Positions 52,032 through 61,591 of a stretch of DNA of 64,000 bases are shown here, one piece after another. Every line of letters starts with the position of its first letter. Within the stretch, counting starts at the first letter, position 1. Location: the NCBI GenBank assembly GCA_021201335.1, contig JAJQFD010000041.1, forward strand, positions 34,282 to 98,281, written 5' to 3'. The notes below the pieces were generated by a model. That model was not told where the DNA came from and did no database searches. It was given only the letters and a program-made list of their open reading frames with translations. The position numbers were made by a program, and so were the translations under genes. This stretch comes from Bacteroides sp. GTDB taxonomy: Bacteria > Bacteroidota > Bacteroidia > Bacteroidales > Bacteroidaceae.

Positions 52032-53186
52032 ATGAAAAAGAATATATATATACCGCTGGCGTATGCTCTTGCTTTGTCATTCCACGCATGCCAGACAGAA
52101 GATAAAGATGCTGCCCGGCCTTCTTCGGATATGCTGGAGTTCTCTGCCAAAGTTCAAGAAAGGGTAGGTGCTTCAACCCGGGATGTAGGCAGTAACTTCT
52201 TCGAGATCGGAGATAGTATCATCATCACACTGAACTCAAGCACCGGATCAGGGCCGGAAACTTATTTATATACCTACAGAAGTGACCATATCTTCCGAGG
52301 CTTACCCAATGGATATCATTTTTCATTAGATGATTCCTATATTACCTCTTTAACAGCCAAATGGCCTGCCGACAATGTGAGAAGTCGAGGACTTGTCACA
52401 GACCAAAGATTGCTGGAAGATTATAAAACAGCCGATTGGATGTCGGGCGGTCTGAGTACATCTTTAGGAGGAGCAATCGTTCCTACCGACGCCCCCGTTC
52501 CTTTGATTTTCAACCGTGAAAATGTAATGCTTGACTTTGAGCTAGTAGGACAGAATACTACCGGACTTGACATCGAATCCTTATTGATTGAACTCCAGAG
52601 TCCCGGTAACAATGGCTCGCAAGCCTACTGGGCTTATTGTGACAACCCAAACGGACATGCACAGTTGATTATGTCTGCCGGTTCACGCATTCTTTCTCCA
52701 GATAATTATCTGATTGGCCGTATCAGAATAACCGGACAAAGCAATGATTATACTATTATTTTTCCGAAAACAGACTTAACATTGGAAGCCGGACATCGGT
52801 ATCTGATAACACTCACCCCCCAGGGATACTTTATGAATGCTTATATTTATATCTCTGGTTTTGGAGAAACCACAGAAGGAATCGGAATACCTTTTCAGCA
52901 ACCCACACCAGATATAAACGGGAATTTCTTACTAGAGAATGCCCAGCAACTGATCGGCTTATCCTACCTGACCCGAAATTATAACGACGGCACCTCCTTC
53001 GTTTGGTCAGAAAGAATATATGTGCTATCGCCCGATTTTACCATAAGTAACACTTTGGCCACTCAATACATACGCATTCCCCAGTCTGTATTTACCGGAG
53101 AAATAAGGGATACGGAAGGAAATTATCTCACCGAAATAACAGATGAAAGCGGAGAGACTTTGCAATTATTTGATCCAAACAATTAA
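52032..53186 (+). CDS. Fimbrillin-family lipoprotein
   Basis: 384 aa. Signal with lipobox ALSFHAC (Cys20). Mfa_like_1-like layout: FEIGDSIIITLN, YTYRSDHIFRGLP, ADWMSGGLSTS, a strand series around LIFNRENVMLDFELVGQ (about 155), then LEAGHRYLITLTPQGYFMNAYI (about 255) with a short C-terminal domain. It resembles the minor subunits of Bacteroidales fimbrial operons. It lies 19 bp after the interrupted gene and 5 bp before the frameshifted one, so it is within the same transcription unit. Confidence 0.75.
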   Translation: MKKNIYIPLAYALALSFHACQTEDKDAARPSSDMLEFSAKVQERVGASTRDVGSNFFEIGDSIIITLNSSTGSGPETYLYTYRSDHIFRGLPNGYHFSLDDSYITSLTAKWPADNVRSRGLVTDQRLLEDYKTADWMSGGLSTSLGGAIVPTDAPVPLIFNRENVMLDFELVGQNTTGLDIESLLIELQSPGNNGSQAYWAYCDNPNGHAQLIMSAGSRILSPDNYLIGRIRITGQSNDYTIIFPKTDLTLEAGHRYLITLTPQGYFMNAYIYISGFGETTEGIGIPFQQPTPDINGNFLLENAQQLIGLSYLTRNYNDGTSFVWSERIYVLSPDFTISNTLATQYIRIPQSVFTGEIRDTEGNYLTEITDESGETLQLFDPNN

Positions 53187-53191
53187 GCGTT

Positions 53192-54270
53192 ATGAAACAA
53201 ATCTATAAACTAGTCCTACCAGTTATAATGGCCATATGTGTCAACGCCTGTTCCGAAAAAGAAACAGGGAATGAAGAGGAACTCCGGCTGGAAGGAGTAA
53301 TCGCCGAACTGGCAGGCAGAGATACAGAAGAAAATAAGCAGACTCGTGCCGCATTCAGAGATTTCGCTGTGAATGGTTCCAATGATCCCACCTTAGATAA
53401 TACTCGTCTGAATGGAGCGATGGGATGGAAATTAGATATCCGTCTATACGATAAAAACGGAGCGGTGTACGGAGATGCAAATGGAATCTGGAATTACGAT
53501 GCAACAACATCCCCGGGATACTGGAGACCAAATACCGTACTTTATTATCCCAGCTATGTCACCCCCGGGTGGATGCCGTTTTATATCCTGATACACCGAC
53601 AGCGGAAATAGCAGTTGATCAAAGCACGTTAACTACTTTCCTGAATCAGGATATCTTAATACAGGGAGTGGTCACTTATCCACTCACACCGGCCCATATT
53701 CCTACTATCCAATTAAGGCATCAAAACTCCATGATTGATTTTATGCTGGTAGATGTCAACCAGGCAGATATTGCATCAGACGGCATTAAGGTAACTGCCA
53801 GCGGCAAGACGTACACTCCTTACAAAGTAGGCACAAGCAATGAATACCTGTTAATTCTTCCCGTTGGCACGGCCTATCCGCGGGTAGAAATTACCACTGT
53901 ACAAGGAGCCCGTTATGCCACAACGGTTAACATCGCTTCAACAGTAATCAACAACTGTTATTGCATTAAATTAATCGGAGTTGAACTATCGTTATCCAGT
54001 GTGAATGTAATTGACTGGACTTACGGAAATGCCCTAGCCGGACAATATACAACTCCGGCTAGCTATCCCACTTTCCGTGGACCTGCAAATACGAGTGCAA
54101 CTTTATATTTCAACAATGGTTTATCTGAAACAATAACCTTCAGTGACCGGGGTGAAACTACCGTAAAGCCAGCAGGCCGTATCATTATCCAAATCAATGA
54201 TCTCACACTGCCGACACCTCTCATTCTTGATGAAATGTATGTAGACCTGAACCCTTATTTGGATACTTAA
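53192..54270 (+). pseudogene. Fimbrillin-family lipoprotein, frameshifted at C5G3
   Basis: The first part (53192-53611) has a lipobox (AICVNAC) and fimbrillin N-terminal strands up to YYPSYVTPG. The continuation (from about 53569, frame shifted) reads VDAVLYPDTPTAEIAVDQS and goes on to the end of the gene, with IPTIQLRHQNSMIDFMLVD as the conserved fimbrillin strand pair. The switch point is CCCCCGGG at 53562-53569. One missing base there would restore a protein of about 359 residues. It is the last gene of the fimbrial run and a terminator follows 20 bp after the stop. Confidence 0.8.
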
Positions 54271-54290
54271 TTTTCTTTTTCATACTCATA

Positions 54291-54326
54291 AATCCCGGTT
54301 GATACTTAGGTCTCAATCGGGATTTT
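54291..54326 (+). terminator. Terminator of the fimbrial operon
   Basis: AATCCCGGTTGA pairs with TCAATCGGGATT around 9 nt and is followed by TTCTTTT. It is 20 bp after the last fimbrillin stop. Confidence 0.8.
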
Positions 54327-54337
54327 CTTTTCAGACA

Positions 54338-55942
54338 TTATCCTTCTGCTATCACATCCTGTTTGGTTGGTCCCCATGGTTCAGGAGTAGATTCTACATC
54401 AAAAGGATTGAAGTAATTTATCCCTTTGGCATCCAGATAGGAAAGGAAGGATTTTAATCTTTCCTCAAAAGATTCGTAATTCTTCACAGATTCTACACTC
54501 CAGGCGCTTTCCGATATGGCCACCAAACGCGGGAATATCATGTAATACAATCGTTTAGTATCCGCCATTCTTTCTGTCCAGACGGAACCTTGCACACCCA
54601 GTATCTGATCGGTTTTCTTTGTGATGATCGGTTCAACTGGTTTTGGAAATTCATAAACGGTGGCAAGCGGGTTAAATGCTCCCGACCACCGGCGACCAAT
54701 CTCCTGGGATTCATGCTGAACAAAATCCAGATAACAAGGTATCCGGGGAGTCATTATTACCTTAAATCCTTCGGATAAGGCTTTTTTCAATTGTTCGGGT
54801 TTATCATGACGCCACCACATAATTACCGCATTTTCCGAAGAAATTCCCGAAGCAATCATTTCATCCCAGCCCACAGATGTTTTTCCCAATTTATTCACGA
54901 TTGCGGAAACACGGCGCAGAAAATAGTGCTCAAGCCCCAACTCATCATCCAAATTATTGTCTTTAATAAACTTCTGAATTTGGCGGTCGGTAAACCAAAC
55001 CTGGTTGCCAAAGTGTACTTCATCTCCTCCTATATGAATGTATGGACCAGGGAATAATTCTGCAACTTCTGTCAATACATCTTCTAGAAACTGATAAGTA
55101 GACTCCTTAGCTGGATGAAAAGTAAATCCTGCCCAACGACCTTTACCGCCTGCTGATATTTCCGGATAAGCGCGCGATGCAGCAGAAGCATGTCCAGGCA
55201 TATCTATTTCAGGGATAATGGTGATATGACGCTCTTGTGCATAAGCAACAATTTCACGAATATCATCCTGAGTAAAGAACTTGGGGTCAGCTTCCCGATC
55301 GCTCCAGTTACCTACTGCTCCTTCACGGGTTAACTTGGGGTATTTCTTGATTTCAATTCTCCACCCATCTTCATCAGTCAGATGCCAGTGAAAACGATTC
55401 ATTTTCAGATAAGCCATCACATCCAGAAGATTCTTTATCGTTTCTTTGTTATGGAAATGGCGGGCTACATCAAGCATCATTCCTCTCCATTTATAGCGGG
55501 GAGCATCGTTAACAATCATGGCAGGAATCACCTTTTTCCCTTCGTATGTCTGGATACTTTGTAGAAGAGTTTGAATTGAATAAAACATGCCGGCATTGTC
55601 GGAAGCTTCACAAATTACTTGCTTGGGGGTTACGGTCAGCCGATACCCTTCTGTAGGCAGAGAAGAGTCTTCTCTCAATAAAACAATGTTGGATTTTGCT
55701 TTCTTCCCCAACGGCAGAAGAAAACCTGTCCGCGTTTTTATTCCGTCATTCAGCGCACTTACAACTGTTCCATATTGTCCTTCTACGCTAATAATAGATG
55801 TGGAAGAAGACAATTCAAAGAATCCTTTATCAGAAATGATTTCCTGAGGTTGGGGTAAAACGCCGTTATTCGGCAATTGAACAGAATTGGTACATGCGAT
55901 GAGGCTACAGATAAATAGTAAAAAGAGGGTCTTTTTCATCAT
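54338..55942 (-). CDS. Beta-N-acetylhexosaminidase, GH20 lipoprotein
   Basis: 534 aa from MMKKTLFLLFICSLIAC (lipobox LIAC); an in-frame Met 42 bp upstream would add a hydrophobic stretch and is less likely. The N-terminal GH20b domain (about 25-150) is followed by the catalytic barrel (about 150-490), with the Asp-Glu pair in HIGGDEVHFG, and 'HWHLTDEDGWRIEI' and VIMWWRHDK lining the site. It removes terminal beta-linked GlcNAc or GalNAc from glycans by substrate-assisted catalysis. The lipid anchor places it on a membrane facing outside the cytoplasm. It is convergent with the fimbrial operon. Confidence 0.93.
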   Translation of the reverse strand: MMKKTLFLLFICSLIACTNSVQLPNNGVLPQPQEIISDKGFFELSSSTSIISVEGQYGTVVSALNDGIKTRTGFLLPLGKKAKSNIVLLREDSSLPTEGYRLTVTPKQVICEASDNAGMFYSIQTLLQSIQTYEGKKVIPAMIVNDAPRYKWRGMMLDVARHFHNKETIKNLLDVMAYLKMNRFHWHLTDEDGWRIEIKKYPKLTREGAVGNWSDREADPKFFTQDDIREIVAYAQERHITIIPEIDMPGHASAASRAYPEISAGGKGRWAGFTFHPAKESTYQFLEDVLTEVAELFPGPYIHIGGDEVHFGNQVWFTDRQIQKFIKDNNLDDELGLEHYFLRRVSAIVNKLGKTSVGWDEMIASGISSENAVIMWWRHDKPEQLKKALSEGFKVIMTPRIPCYLDFVQHESQEIGRRWSGAFNPLATVYEFPKPVEPIITKKTDQILGVQGSVWTERMADTKRLYYMIFPRLVAISESAWSVESVKNYESFEERLKSFLSYLDAKGINYFNPFDVESTPEPWGPTKQDVIAEG

Positions 55943-56024
55943 ACGTGGTGTTAAGAATAATAATTGATTGATTAGGCGTAACAAAGATAGTAATATTTTG
56001 CTGAAAATAATATCCGGCTAAAAC

Positions 56025-56064
56025 AACAATGTCATCCTTCGCTAACGTTCCGGATGACATTGTT
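56025..56064 (-). terminator. Terminator of the thr operon
   Basis: AACAATGTCATCC and GGATGACATTGTT form a 13-bp perfect stem with a 14-nt loop. It begins 24 bp after the thrC stop. Confidence 0.8.
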
Positions 56065-56087
56065 ATAATTGATTTAACCAATTGGCT

Positions 56088-57389
56088 TTAAACCGACAAG
56101 AGATATCTCTTGAAAGCTTCAAAATCCTTCGACAAAGATAAGCTCTGCTTTTCTCCCTTCATAAACTCCTGCAACTTATCCGGTATCTCCACTTTATCTT
56201 CGATAATGTTTTCCACCGTTTCCAGGAATTTAGCAGGATGAGCTGTTTCCAGGAAGACACCTGTTTCTCCAAGTTTCAATCCTTCCTCGAGTGCGCGATA
56301 ACCACAAGCACCATGCGGATCAAGTAGATAACCTGTTTCCTGATATACCTTCTTCACCGTTTCCCGGATCTGATCATCTGTATAAGTGACTCCGCTAATC
56401 TCAGCAGTAATCGCTTCGTGAGAATTACCATACAGATCGAGCACACGGGCAAAGTTGCTCGGATCACCTACATCCATCGCATTGGCTATTGTTACCACAG
56501 AAGGACGTGGATTATATTGACCCGTTTGCAGGTATTGATAGAAAATATCGTTTCTATTATTCGCCGCAATGAAACGGGTAACCGGAAGTCCCATCCGTTT
56601 TCCGAATAGCCCGGCTGTTATATTACCAAAGTTTCCGCTAGGTACACAAATCACCATCTGATCGGCTTTGCTCATTTTCTTAAGCTGTGCATACGCATAA
56701 AAGTAATAAAAAGCCTGTGGAAGAAAACGGGCCACATTGATGGAATTGGCAGAAGTTAATAGCAAATGTTCATTCAACTCCTCATCCATAAAGGCAGCTT
56801 TTACCAATGCCTGACAATCATCAAATGTACCATCGATTTCGAGTGAAGTAATATTCCTGCCCAGCGTGGTAAATTGTTTCTCCTGTATTTCGCTTACTTT
56901 CCCTTTTGGATAAAGCACATATACATGAATACCTTCCACACCTAGAAATCCGTTAGCTACCGCACTACCGGTATCTCCGGAAGTAGCTACCAATACATTT
57001 ACATTCTTCTGGCCTTGTTTCCGGATAAAATACCCCAGCAAACGAGCCATAAAACGTCCACCTACATCTTTGAAGGCAAGTGTCGGGCCATGAAACAATT
57101 CCAGTGAGTAAATAGAATCGGTTACTTTCACCAATGGGGTGTCAAAACTGAGTGTATCGTAAACAATCTCTTTCAGGACATCCGCCGGAACATCCTCACC
57201 GAAAAAAGCATCGGCAACCGTATAAGCTATTTCCTGAAAGGAAAGGTTCTCAATCGTATCGTAAAATTCTTTAGGTAGCGGTTTAATTCGCTCGGGCATA
57301 AAAAGGCCCTTGTCGGAGGCTAATCCTTTTACCACCGCTTCCTGAAGGGAAGCATGGGGGGCATGTTGGTTGGTACTATAATATTTCAT
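56088..57389 (-). CDS. thrC: Threonine synthase
   Basis: 433 aa PLP enzyme converting O-phosphohomoserine to threonine. N-terminal signature YYSTNQHAPHASLQEAV; the PLP lysine is in HGPTLAFKDVGGRFM; the phosphate-binding loop is VATSGDTGSAVANGF; SGNFGNITAGLFGKRMG lies further on. It is cytoplasmic and last of the three-gene thr operon, 58 bp after the homoserine-kinase-like gene, with a strong terminator. Expression is likely controlled by the Thr-rich leader upstream of thrA. Confidence 0.96.
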   Translation of the reverse strand: MKYYSTNQHAPHASLQEAVVKGLASDKGLFMPERIKPLPKEFYDTIENLSFQEIAYTVADAFFGEDVPADVLKEIVYDTLSFDTPLVKVTDSIYSLELFHGPTLAFKDVGGRFMARLLGYFIRKQGQKNVNVLVATSGDTGSAVANGFLGVEGIHVYVLYPKGKVSEIQEKQFTTLGRNITSLEIDGTFDDCQALVKAAFMDEELNEHLLLTSANSINVARFLPQAFYYFYAYAQLKKMSKADQMVICVPSGNFGNITAGLFGKRMGLPVTRFIAANNRNDIFYQYLQTGQYNPRPSVVTIANAMDVGDPSNFARVLDLYGNSHEAITAEISGVTYTDDQIRETVKKVYQETGYLLDPHGACGYRALEEGLKLGETGVFLETAHPAKFLETVENIIEDKVEIPDKLQEFMKGEKQSLSLSKDFEAFKRYLLSV

Positions 57390-57447
57390 TTGATTTCTTG
57401 AGTTTTAAGTTTTTGAGTGCAGAATAGTGTAATTCATTCTTTGTTTT

Positions 57448-58659
57448 TCAATAGGACATAAAAGTCTTCATGAACTCATCTTCTTTCAACAATCCGTATG
57501 ATCCTTCTTTGGCAGATACTTCATCGTATTGCTGAACGCTATCCGGTTCAATTCCGGGATACCAGATCAGGAACGGAATGGGTTCGGCTGTATGCGTACG
57601 TAATTTACAGGGAGTAGGATGATCCGGGAGCACAGCAATAGCCACTGGTTCATTCCAGTTCCTGACAGCTTCGTATACTGGGCCCACAGCTCTTTTATCG
57701 AGATCTTCAATGGTTTTAATTTTTAAAGCTACATCTCCTTCATGTCCGGCCTCGTCACTGGCTTCAATATGCAAATAAACAAAATCATCGGTTCGTAAAG
57801 CTTCGAGGGCGGCAGCAAGCTTGTTCTCATAATGGGTATCGTGCAGTCCTGTCGCTCCTTCGACATCCAAATTGCGCAAACCGGCATAACGACCAATACC
57901 GTGAATCAAATCAACAGCCGAAATAACAGCTCCGCGCTTAATCTGAGGATATGTTTGTGAAAGAGGATCCATTTGCGGACGATAACCAGGCGACCATGGC
58001 CATATACTATTGGCAGGGTCCTTTCCTTCCGCTATACGCTTTTGGTTCACCGGATGATCTTTAAGTAACTCCTGTGACCGGAGAATCAGCTCATTGATCA
58101 GATCGGCCGTTTCCTGCGCCTCTGGTTCAAGCGGTTTTACCATTAGCGGGCGGAAGGGTTGAAGTGGCACATCGTGCGGTGGCGTACATTCCAGTGCTTT
58201 GTTTCCACCTTTAATTACCAGCAAATGACGATAAGACACGCCCGGATGGAAAGTTATCCGTTCATTGCCCAGCTTCTCCTGGAGATAGTTGATCAATACT
58301 TCCGCCTCTTCCGAAGAAATATGTCCGGCGGAGTGATTCTTCAAAGTATCACCGCCCACACAAATCAGATTACAACGCATAGCCATCTCACCGGGTTGGA
58401 GATCAACTCCCATACTGGCAGCTTCGAGAACTCCCCGGCCCTCATATACTTTCGGAAGGTTATATCCCAGCACCGAAAGGTTCGCAACCTCACTGCCGGG
58501 ATGGAACCCTTCAGCTACTGTGTTCAGTAGTCCATTGCGTCCCATACGCGCCAGCAAGTCCATGTAGGGCGTATGGGCATATTGCAATAATGTCTGGTGG
58601 TTTAATGATTCTACTGGCCAGTCGGCCATACCATCACCTAGTATTATTATATGTTTCAT
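57448..58659 (-). CDS. Phosphoglycerate-mutase-like protein, probable homoserine kinase
   Basis: 403 aa of the archaeal-type cofactor-independent phosphoglycerate mutase family (alkaline-phosphatase fold): N-terminal metal motif IILGDGMADWP, NLSVLGYNLPKVYEGRG, HIEASDEAGHEGD and LPDHPTPC. It lies 3 bp after thrA and upstream of thrC, exactly where thrB belongs, and no GHMP-type ThrB is present. A homoserine kinase role for such proteins in Bacteroides is, to my knowledge, supported experimentally. From sequence alone the family name would be apgM. The first and third steps flank it, which makes the metabolic assignment strong. Confidence 0.85.
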   Translation of the reverse strand: MKHIIILGDGMADWPVESLNHQTLLQYAHTPYMDLLARMGRNGLLNTVAEGFHPGSEVANLSVLGYNLPKVYEGRGVLEAASMGVDLQPGEMAMRCNLICVGGDTLKNHSAGHISSEEAEVLINYLQEKLGNERITFHPGVSYRHLLVIKGGNKALECTPPHDVPLQPFRPLMVKPLEPEAQETADLINELILRSQELLKDHPVNQKRIAEGKDPANSIWPWSPGYRPQMDPLSQTYPQIKRGAVISAVDLIHGIGRYAGLRNLDVEGATGLHDTHYENKLAAALEALRTDDFVYLHIEASDEAGHEGDVALKIKTIEDLDKRAVGPVYEAVRNWNEPVAIAVLPDHPTPCKLRTHTAEPIPFLIWYPGIEPDSVQQYDEVSAKEGSYGLLKEDEFMKTFMSY

Positions 58660-58662
58660 TAC

Positions 58663-61098
58663 TTACACGTTCGCTATACTCATTATATCCGCAAATACCC
58701 CTGCGGCTGTTACGCTTGCACCAGCACCGTATCCCTGAATCATCATCGGATATTCTTTGTAGCGTTCAGTAGTCAGCAAAATGATGTTATTACTTCCTTC
58801 GAGGCTATAGAACGGATGTTTGGAATCCACTTCCTGCAAAGCTACAGAGCCTTTTCCATTCTCAAGACGGGCCACAAAACGCCAGTGCTTGCCTTCTTTT
58901 TCCAATACCTGTCTGCGGGCTTCAAATTCTGCATCAAGGGTAGGTACTTTCTCCCAGAAAGAATCCAGCGAACCTTCAAAGAAAGAATCCGGCACAAAGA
59001 GGTGTTTTTCCACATCTTCCTGTTCCAGACGGTAACCGGCTTCACGGGCCAGAATCACCAGCTTGCGAATTACATCCTTACCACTGAGGTCAATACGTGG
59101 ATCGGGTTCGGAATAACGTTCTTCCTGTGCCATTTTGATAGTCTTACTGAAAGGGATATCCGCACTGATCTTATTAAATATATAGTTGAGCGTACCGGAA
59201 AGTACAGCTTCGATTTTGAGAATCTTGTCTCCACTGTTTATCAGGTCGTTGATGGTATTGATAATGGGTAATCCGGCACCTACATTAGTTTCAAAGAGAT
59301 ATTTGACTCCCCTGCGGCGTGCAATCTGCTTCAGTTCGCGGTAATTGTCGTAAGCAGAAGAGGCAGCTATCTTATTCGCAGCCACTACGGAGATGTTATG
59401 CTCCAGAAAATCTTTGTACAAAGAAGCTATTTCCGGACTGGCAGTACAATCCACAAACACGGAGTTAAAGATGTTCATGCCAATTACTTCATTCCGCAAT
59501 ATCTCAGTTGAACTATCGATGCCACAACGATAAAGTTCTTCCTGGTAATTATCCAAGTCGATTCCTTTGCGGGTAAATAGCCCCTTCACGTTATCAGCAA
59601 TACCTACTACTTTCAGAATCAATCCGTTTTCTTCCCTCAGTTTTTTACTTTGGCAGCGAATCTGATCCAGCAAACTACCGCCTACAGTCCCTATACCGCA
59701 GATAAACAGGTTCAGCACCTGATATTCGGAAAGGAAGAAAGAATCGTGAATTACGTTTAATGATTTACGCAATGATTTCGATTCAACCACAAAAGATATA
59801 TTGGTTTCAGAAGCACCCTGTGCACAGGCAATCACATTAATACCGTTGCGTCCCAGTGTACCGAATAGTTTCCCAGCAATACCCGGAGTATGTTTCATGT
59901 TCTCCCCTACGATAGCAACAGTGGCCAGATCCTTTTCGGCAGAAACTTCGGTGATCTCTCCCATGTCAATCTCTTTGGCGAATTCTTCGTTCAAAAGTTG
60001 GCAGGCCAGGTCTGCATCATCATTACGTACACCGATCGAAGTACTGTTTTCGGAAGAAGCCTGAGATACAAGGAACACACTGATTCCACCTTTAGCCAGT
60101 GTACGGAAGATGCGATAATTCACTCCGATTACACCTACCATTCCCAAACCTGTGACAGTGATCAAGCTGGTGTCATTGATAGAAGAGATTCCTTTGATAG
60201 CTTTCCCTTCTCCATTGCGATGATCCTGAATAATTACAGTTCCTTTACCTTCGGGATTAAAAGTATTCTTAACTAGAATAGGTATATTTTTATGACATAC
60301 CGGATAGATGGTGGGCGGGTAAAGCACTTTCGCACCAAAGTTCGAAAGCTCCATCGCTTCCACATAACTCAGTTCGTCAATAGTATAGGCTGATGAAATC
60401 ACACGCGGATCAGCAGTCATAAACCCGTCCACGTCCGTCCATATTTCGAGAACGGAAGCATCCAGTGCAGCGGCAATTACCGCAGCTGTATAATCGGAAC
60501 CACCCCGTCCGAGGTTAGTTACATCTCCACTATATTTATCTGAAGAAATAAAACCACCTACTACGGATACATTGGGTTTCTCTTTGAATGTTTCTACAAT
60601 TAACTGATTAGAAAGATCGGTATCAAGTATATGTCTGGAATGTTTTCTTTCGGTTTTAATAAAAGCACGCGAATCAAACCATTGCGCATCTTCAATTAAT
60701 TCCGCTACGATAATGGAAGAGAGTCGCTCGCCATAGCTCACAATAGTATCCGAAGTTTTGGGTGATAAATCCTTAATCAGGAAGATTCCCTGGAAAATAT
60801 CTTTCAGTTCATTCAAGAGTTCCCCTACTTGCTTTTGCAGAGCAATCTGTCTTTCACCAGCGGGAATTACCCCTTTGATCATCTCTACATGCCGATATAC
60901 GATTTCCTGAAATTCCGTTTCGTATACCGGATCACCCAAGGCGGCGACTTTCGAAGTGTTGATCAACTTGTCGGTTATTCCACCCAAAGCGGATACGACG
61001 ATTATAACAGGTTCTTGTACTGCTTCTACAATTTGCTTCACAATTAAAATGCTGTTCACGGAACCTACGGATGTTCCGCCGAATTTCATTACTTTCAT
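58663..61098 (-). CDS. thrA: Bifunctional aspartokinase / homoserine dehydrogenase
   Basis: 811 aa. Aspartokinase domain (about 1-290) with KFGGTSVGS and GRGGSDYTAA. Two ACT domains (about 310-450; VTGLGMVGVIGVN and IVGENMKHTPGIAGKLFG) bind the allosteric amino acid. Homoserine dehydrogenase (about 460-811) has FICGIGTVGGSLLDQI (NAD(P) site), ANKIAASSAYDNY and 'EAVLSGTLNYIF'. It catalyses the first and third steps of the aspartate pathway to threonine. The gene heads the thr operon; 128 bp upstream of its start is the end of a short Thr-rich open frame consistent with attenuation. Confidence 0.96.
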   Translation of the reverse strand: MKVMKFGGTSVGSVNSILIVKQIVEAVQEPVIIVVSALGGITDKLINTSKVAALGDPVYETEFQEIVYRHVEMIKGVIPAGERQIALQKQVGELLNELKDIFQGIFLIKDLSPKTSDTIVSYGERLSSIIVAELIEDAQWFDSRAFIKTERKHSRHILDTDLSNQLIVETFKEKPNVSVVGGFISSDKYSGDVTNLGRGGSDYTAAVIAAALDASVLEIWTDVDGFMTADPRVISSAYTIDELSYVEAMELSNFGAKVLYPPTIYPVCHKNIPILVKNTFNPEGKGTVIIQDHRNGEGKAIKGISSINDTSLITVTGLGMVGVIGVNYRIFRTLAKGGISVFLVSQASSENSTSIGVRNDDADLACQLLNEEFAKEIDMGEITEVSAEKDLATVAIVGENMKHTPGIAGKLFGTLGRNGINVIACAQGASETNISFVVESKSLRKSLNVIHDSFFLSEYQVLNLFICGIGTVGGSLLDQIRCQSKKLREENGLILKVVGIADNVKGLFTRKGIDLDNYQEELYRCGIDSSTEILRNEVIGMNIFNSVFVDCTASPEIASLYKDFLEHNISVVAANKIAASSAYDNYRELKQIARRRGVKYLFETNVGAGLPIINTINDLINSGDKILKIEAVLSGTLNYIFNKISADIPFSKTIKMAQEERYSEPDPRIDLSGKDVIRKLVILAREAGYRLEQEDVEKHLFVPDSFFEGSLDSFWEKVPTLDAEFEARRQVLEKEGKHWRFVARLENGKGSVALQEVDSKHPFYSLEGSNNIILLTTERYKEYPMMIQGYGAGASVTAAGVFADIMSIANV

Positions 61099-61178
61099 GC
61101 AGATTATTATTAATTGAATGTTTACCTACACAAGGAGGCAGACATAATTGATTGACTAAAAAATTCTGAAATGGTTTT

Positions 61179-61195
61179 GCTTACCTTCTGTAAGC
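61179..61195 (-). promoter_or_regulatory. Hairpin between thr leader and thrA
   Basis: GCTTAC and GTAAGC form a 6-bp perfect stem with a 5-nt loop. A T6 run lies 15 bp downstream on the minus strand (61163-61158), which is too far for a classical terminator. It may be part of a leader/attenuator fold. Weak evidence. Confidence 0.35.
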
Positions 61196-61226
61196 GTGGA
61201 TCACGTAGATACACAAATACTATTCC

Positions 61227-61292
61227 TCAACCCCTAAGGGTCATGGTTCCCATGCACATCGTTGTGGTTGTATGTGGATAGTATCCCATCAT
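61227..61292 (-). CDS. Threonine-rich leader peptide of the thr operon
   Basis: A 21-codon frame upstream of thrA with two adjacent ATG codons, then Y-Y-P-H and four consecutive Thr codons (ACA ACC ACA ACG), with two further Thr codons after. An AAAGGAAA purine stretch precedes the start. The concentration of Thr codons in front of a threonine-biosynthesis operon is the classical mark of a leader peptide, whose translation would stall when charged tRNA-Thr is scarce. A definite terminator/antiterminator pair is not obvious, so the exact attenuation mechanism is inferred. Confidence 0.75.
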   Translation of the reverse strand: MMGYYPHTTTTMCMGTMTLRG

Positions 61293-61332
61293 AGTTTCCT
61301 TTGTTTCTCTACTTTCAATTTGATAAGTGCTG

Positions 61333-61340
61333 CAAAAATA
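61333..61340 (-). promoter_or_regulatory. -7 element of the thr operon
   Basis: On the minus strand TATTTTTG matches the Bacteroidetes -7 box, 41 bp upstream of the leader peptide start. The nearest TTTG (61358-61355) is only 14 bp upstream, so the -33 box is uncertain. Confidence 0.45.
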
Positions 61341-61528
61341 CAAATAAAAACATTCAAAGTATTACTTTTTGCGAATATTTTGCGATAAAATTATAGAAAA
61401 TACCTACAAAAGGGTATTGGATATCGAAAGTGAATTATTTAGTAAATCCGGCATTGAAAGAATGATTATATCTATTTGTGCAGCAATAAAGCCTTCATTA
61501 TATTAATTCAACATATTTTCAATGACAT

Positions 61529-61563
61529 TTTGATAGAAATATTCCATTATATTATTAACTTTG
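61529..61563 (+). promoter_or_regulatory. Promoter of the asparaginase gene
   Basis: TTTG (61529-61532), 23 bp, then TAACTTTG (61556-61563). The -7 box is a good match and ends 28 bp before the start. The spacing is slightly long. Confidence 0.55.
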
Positions 61564-61591
61564 CGAAAGAGAAATACTTCACTTTCAAGAA

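Noticed and set aside
61158..61195. Classical rho-independent attenuator before thrA
   Set aside because: The only good stem (GCTTAC/GTAAGC) is 15 bp from the T6 run, so it is not a standard terminator. Kept only as a weak regulatory hairpin.
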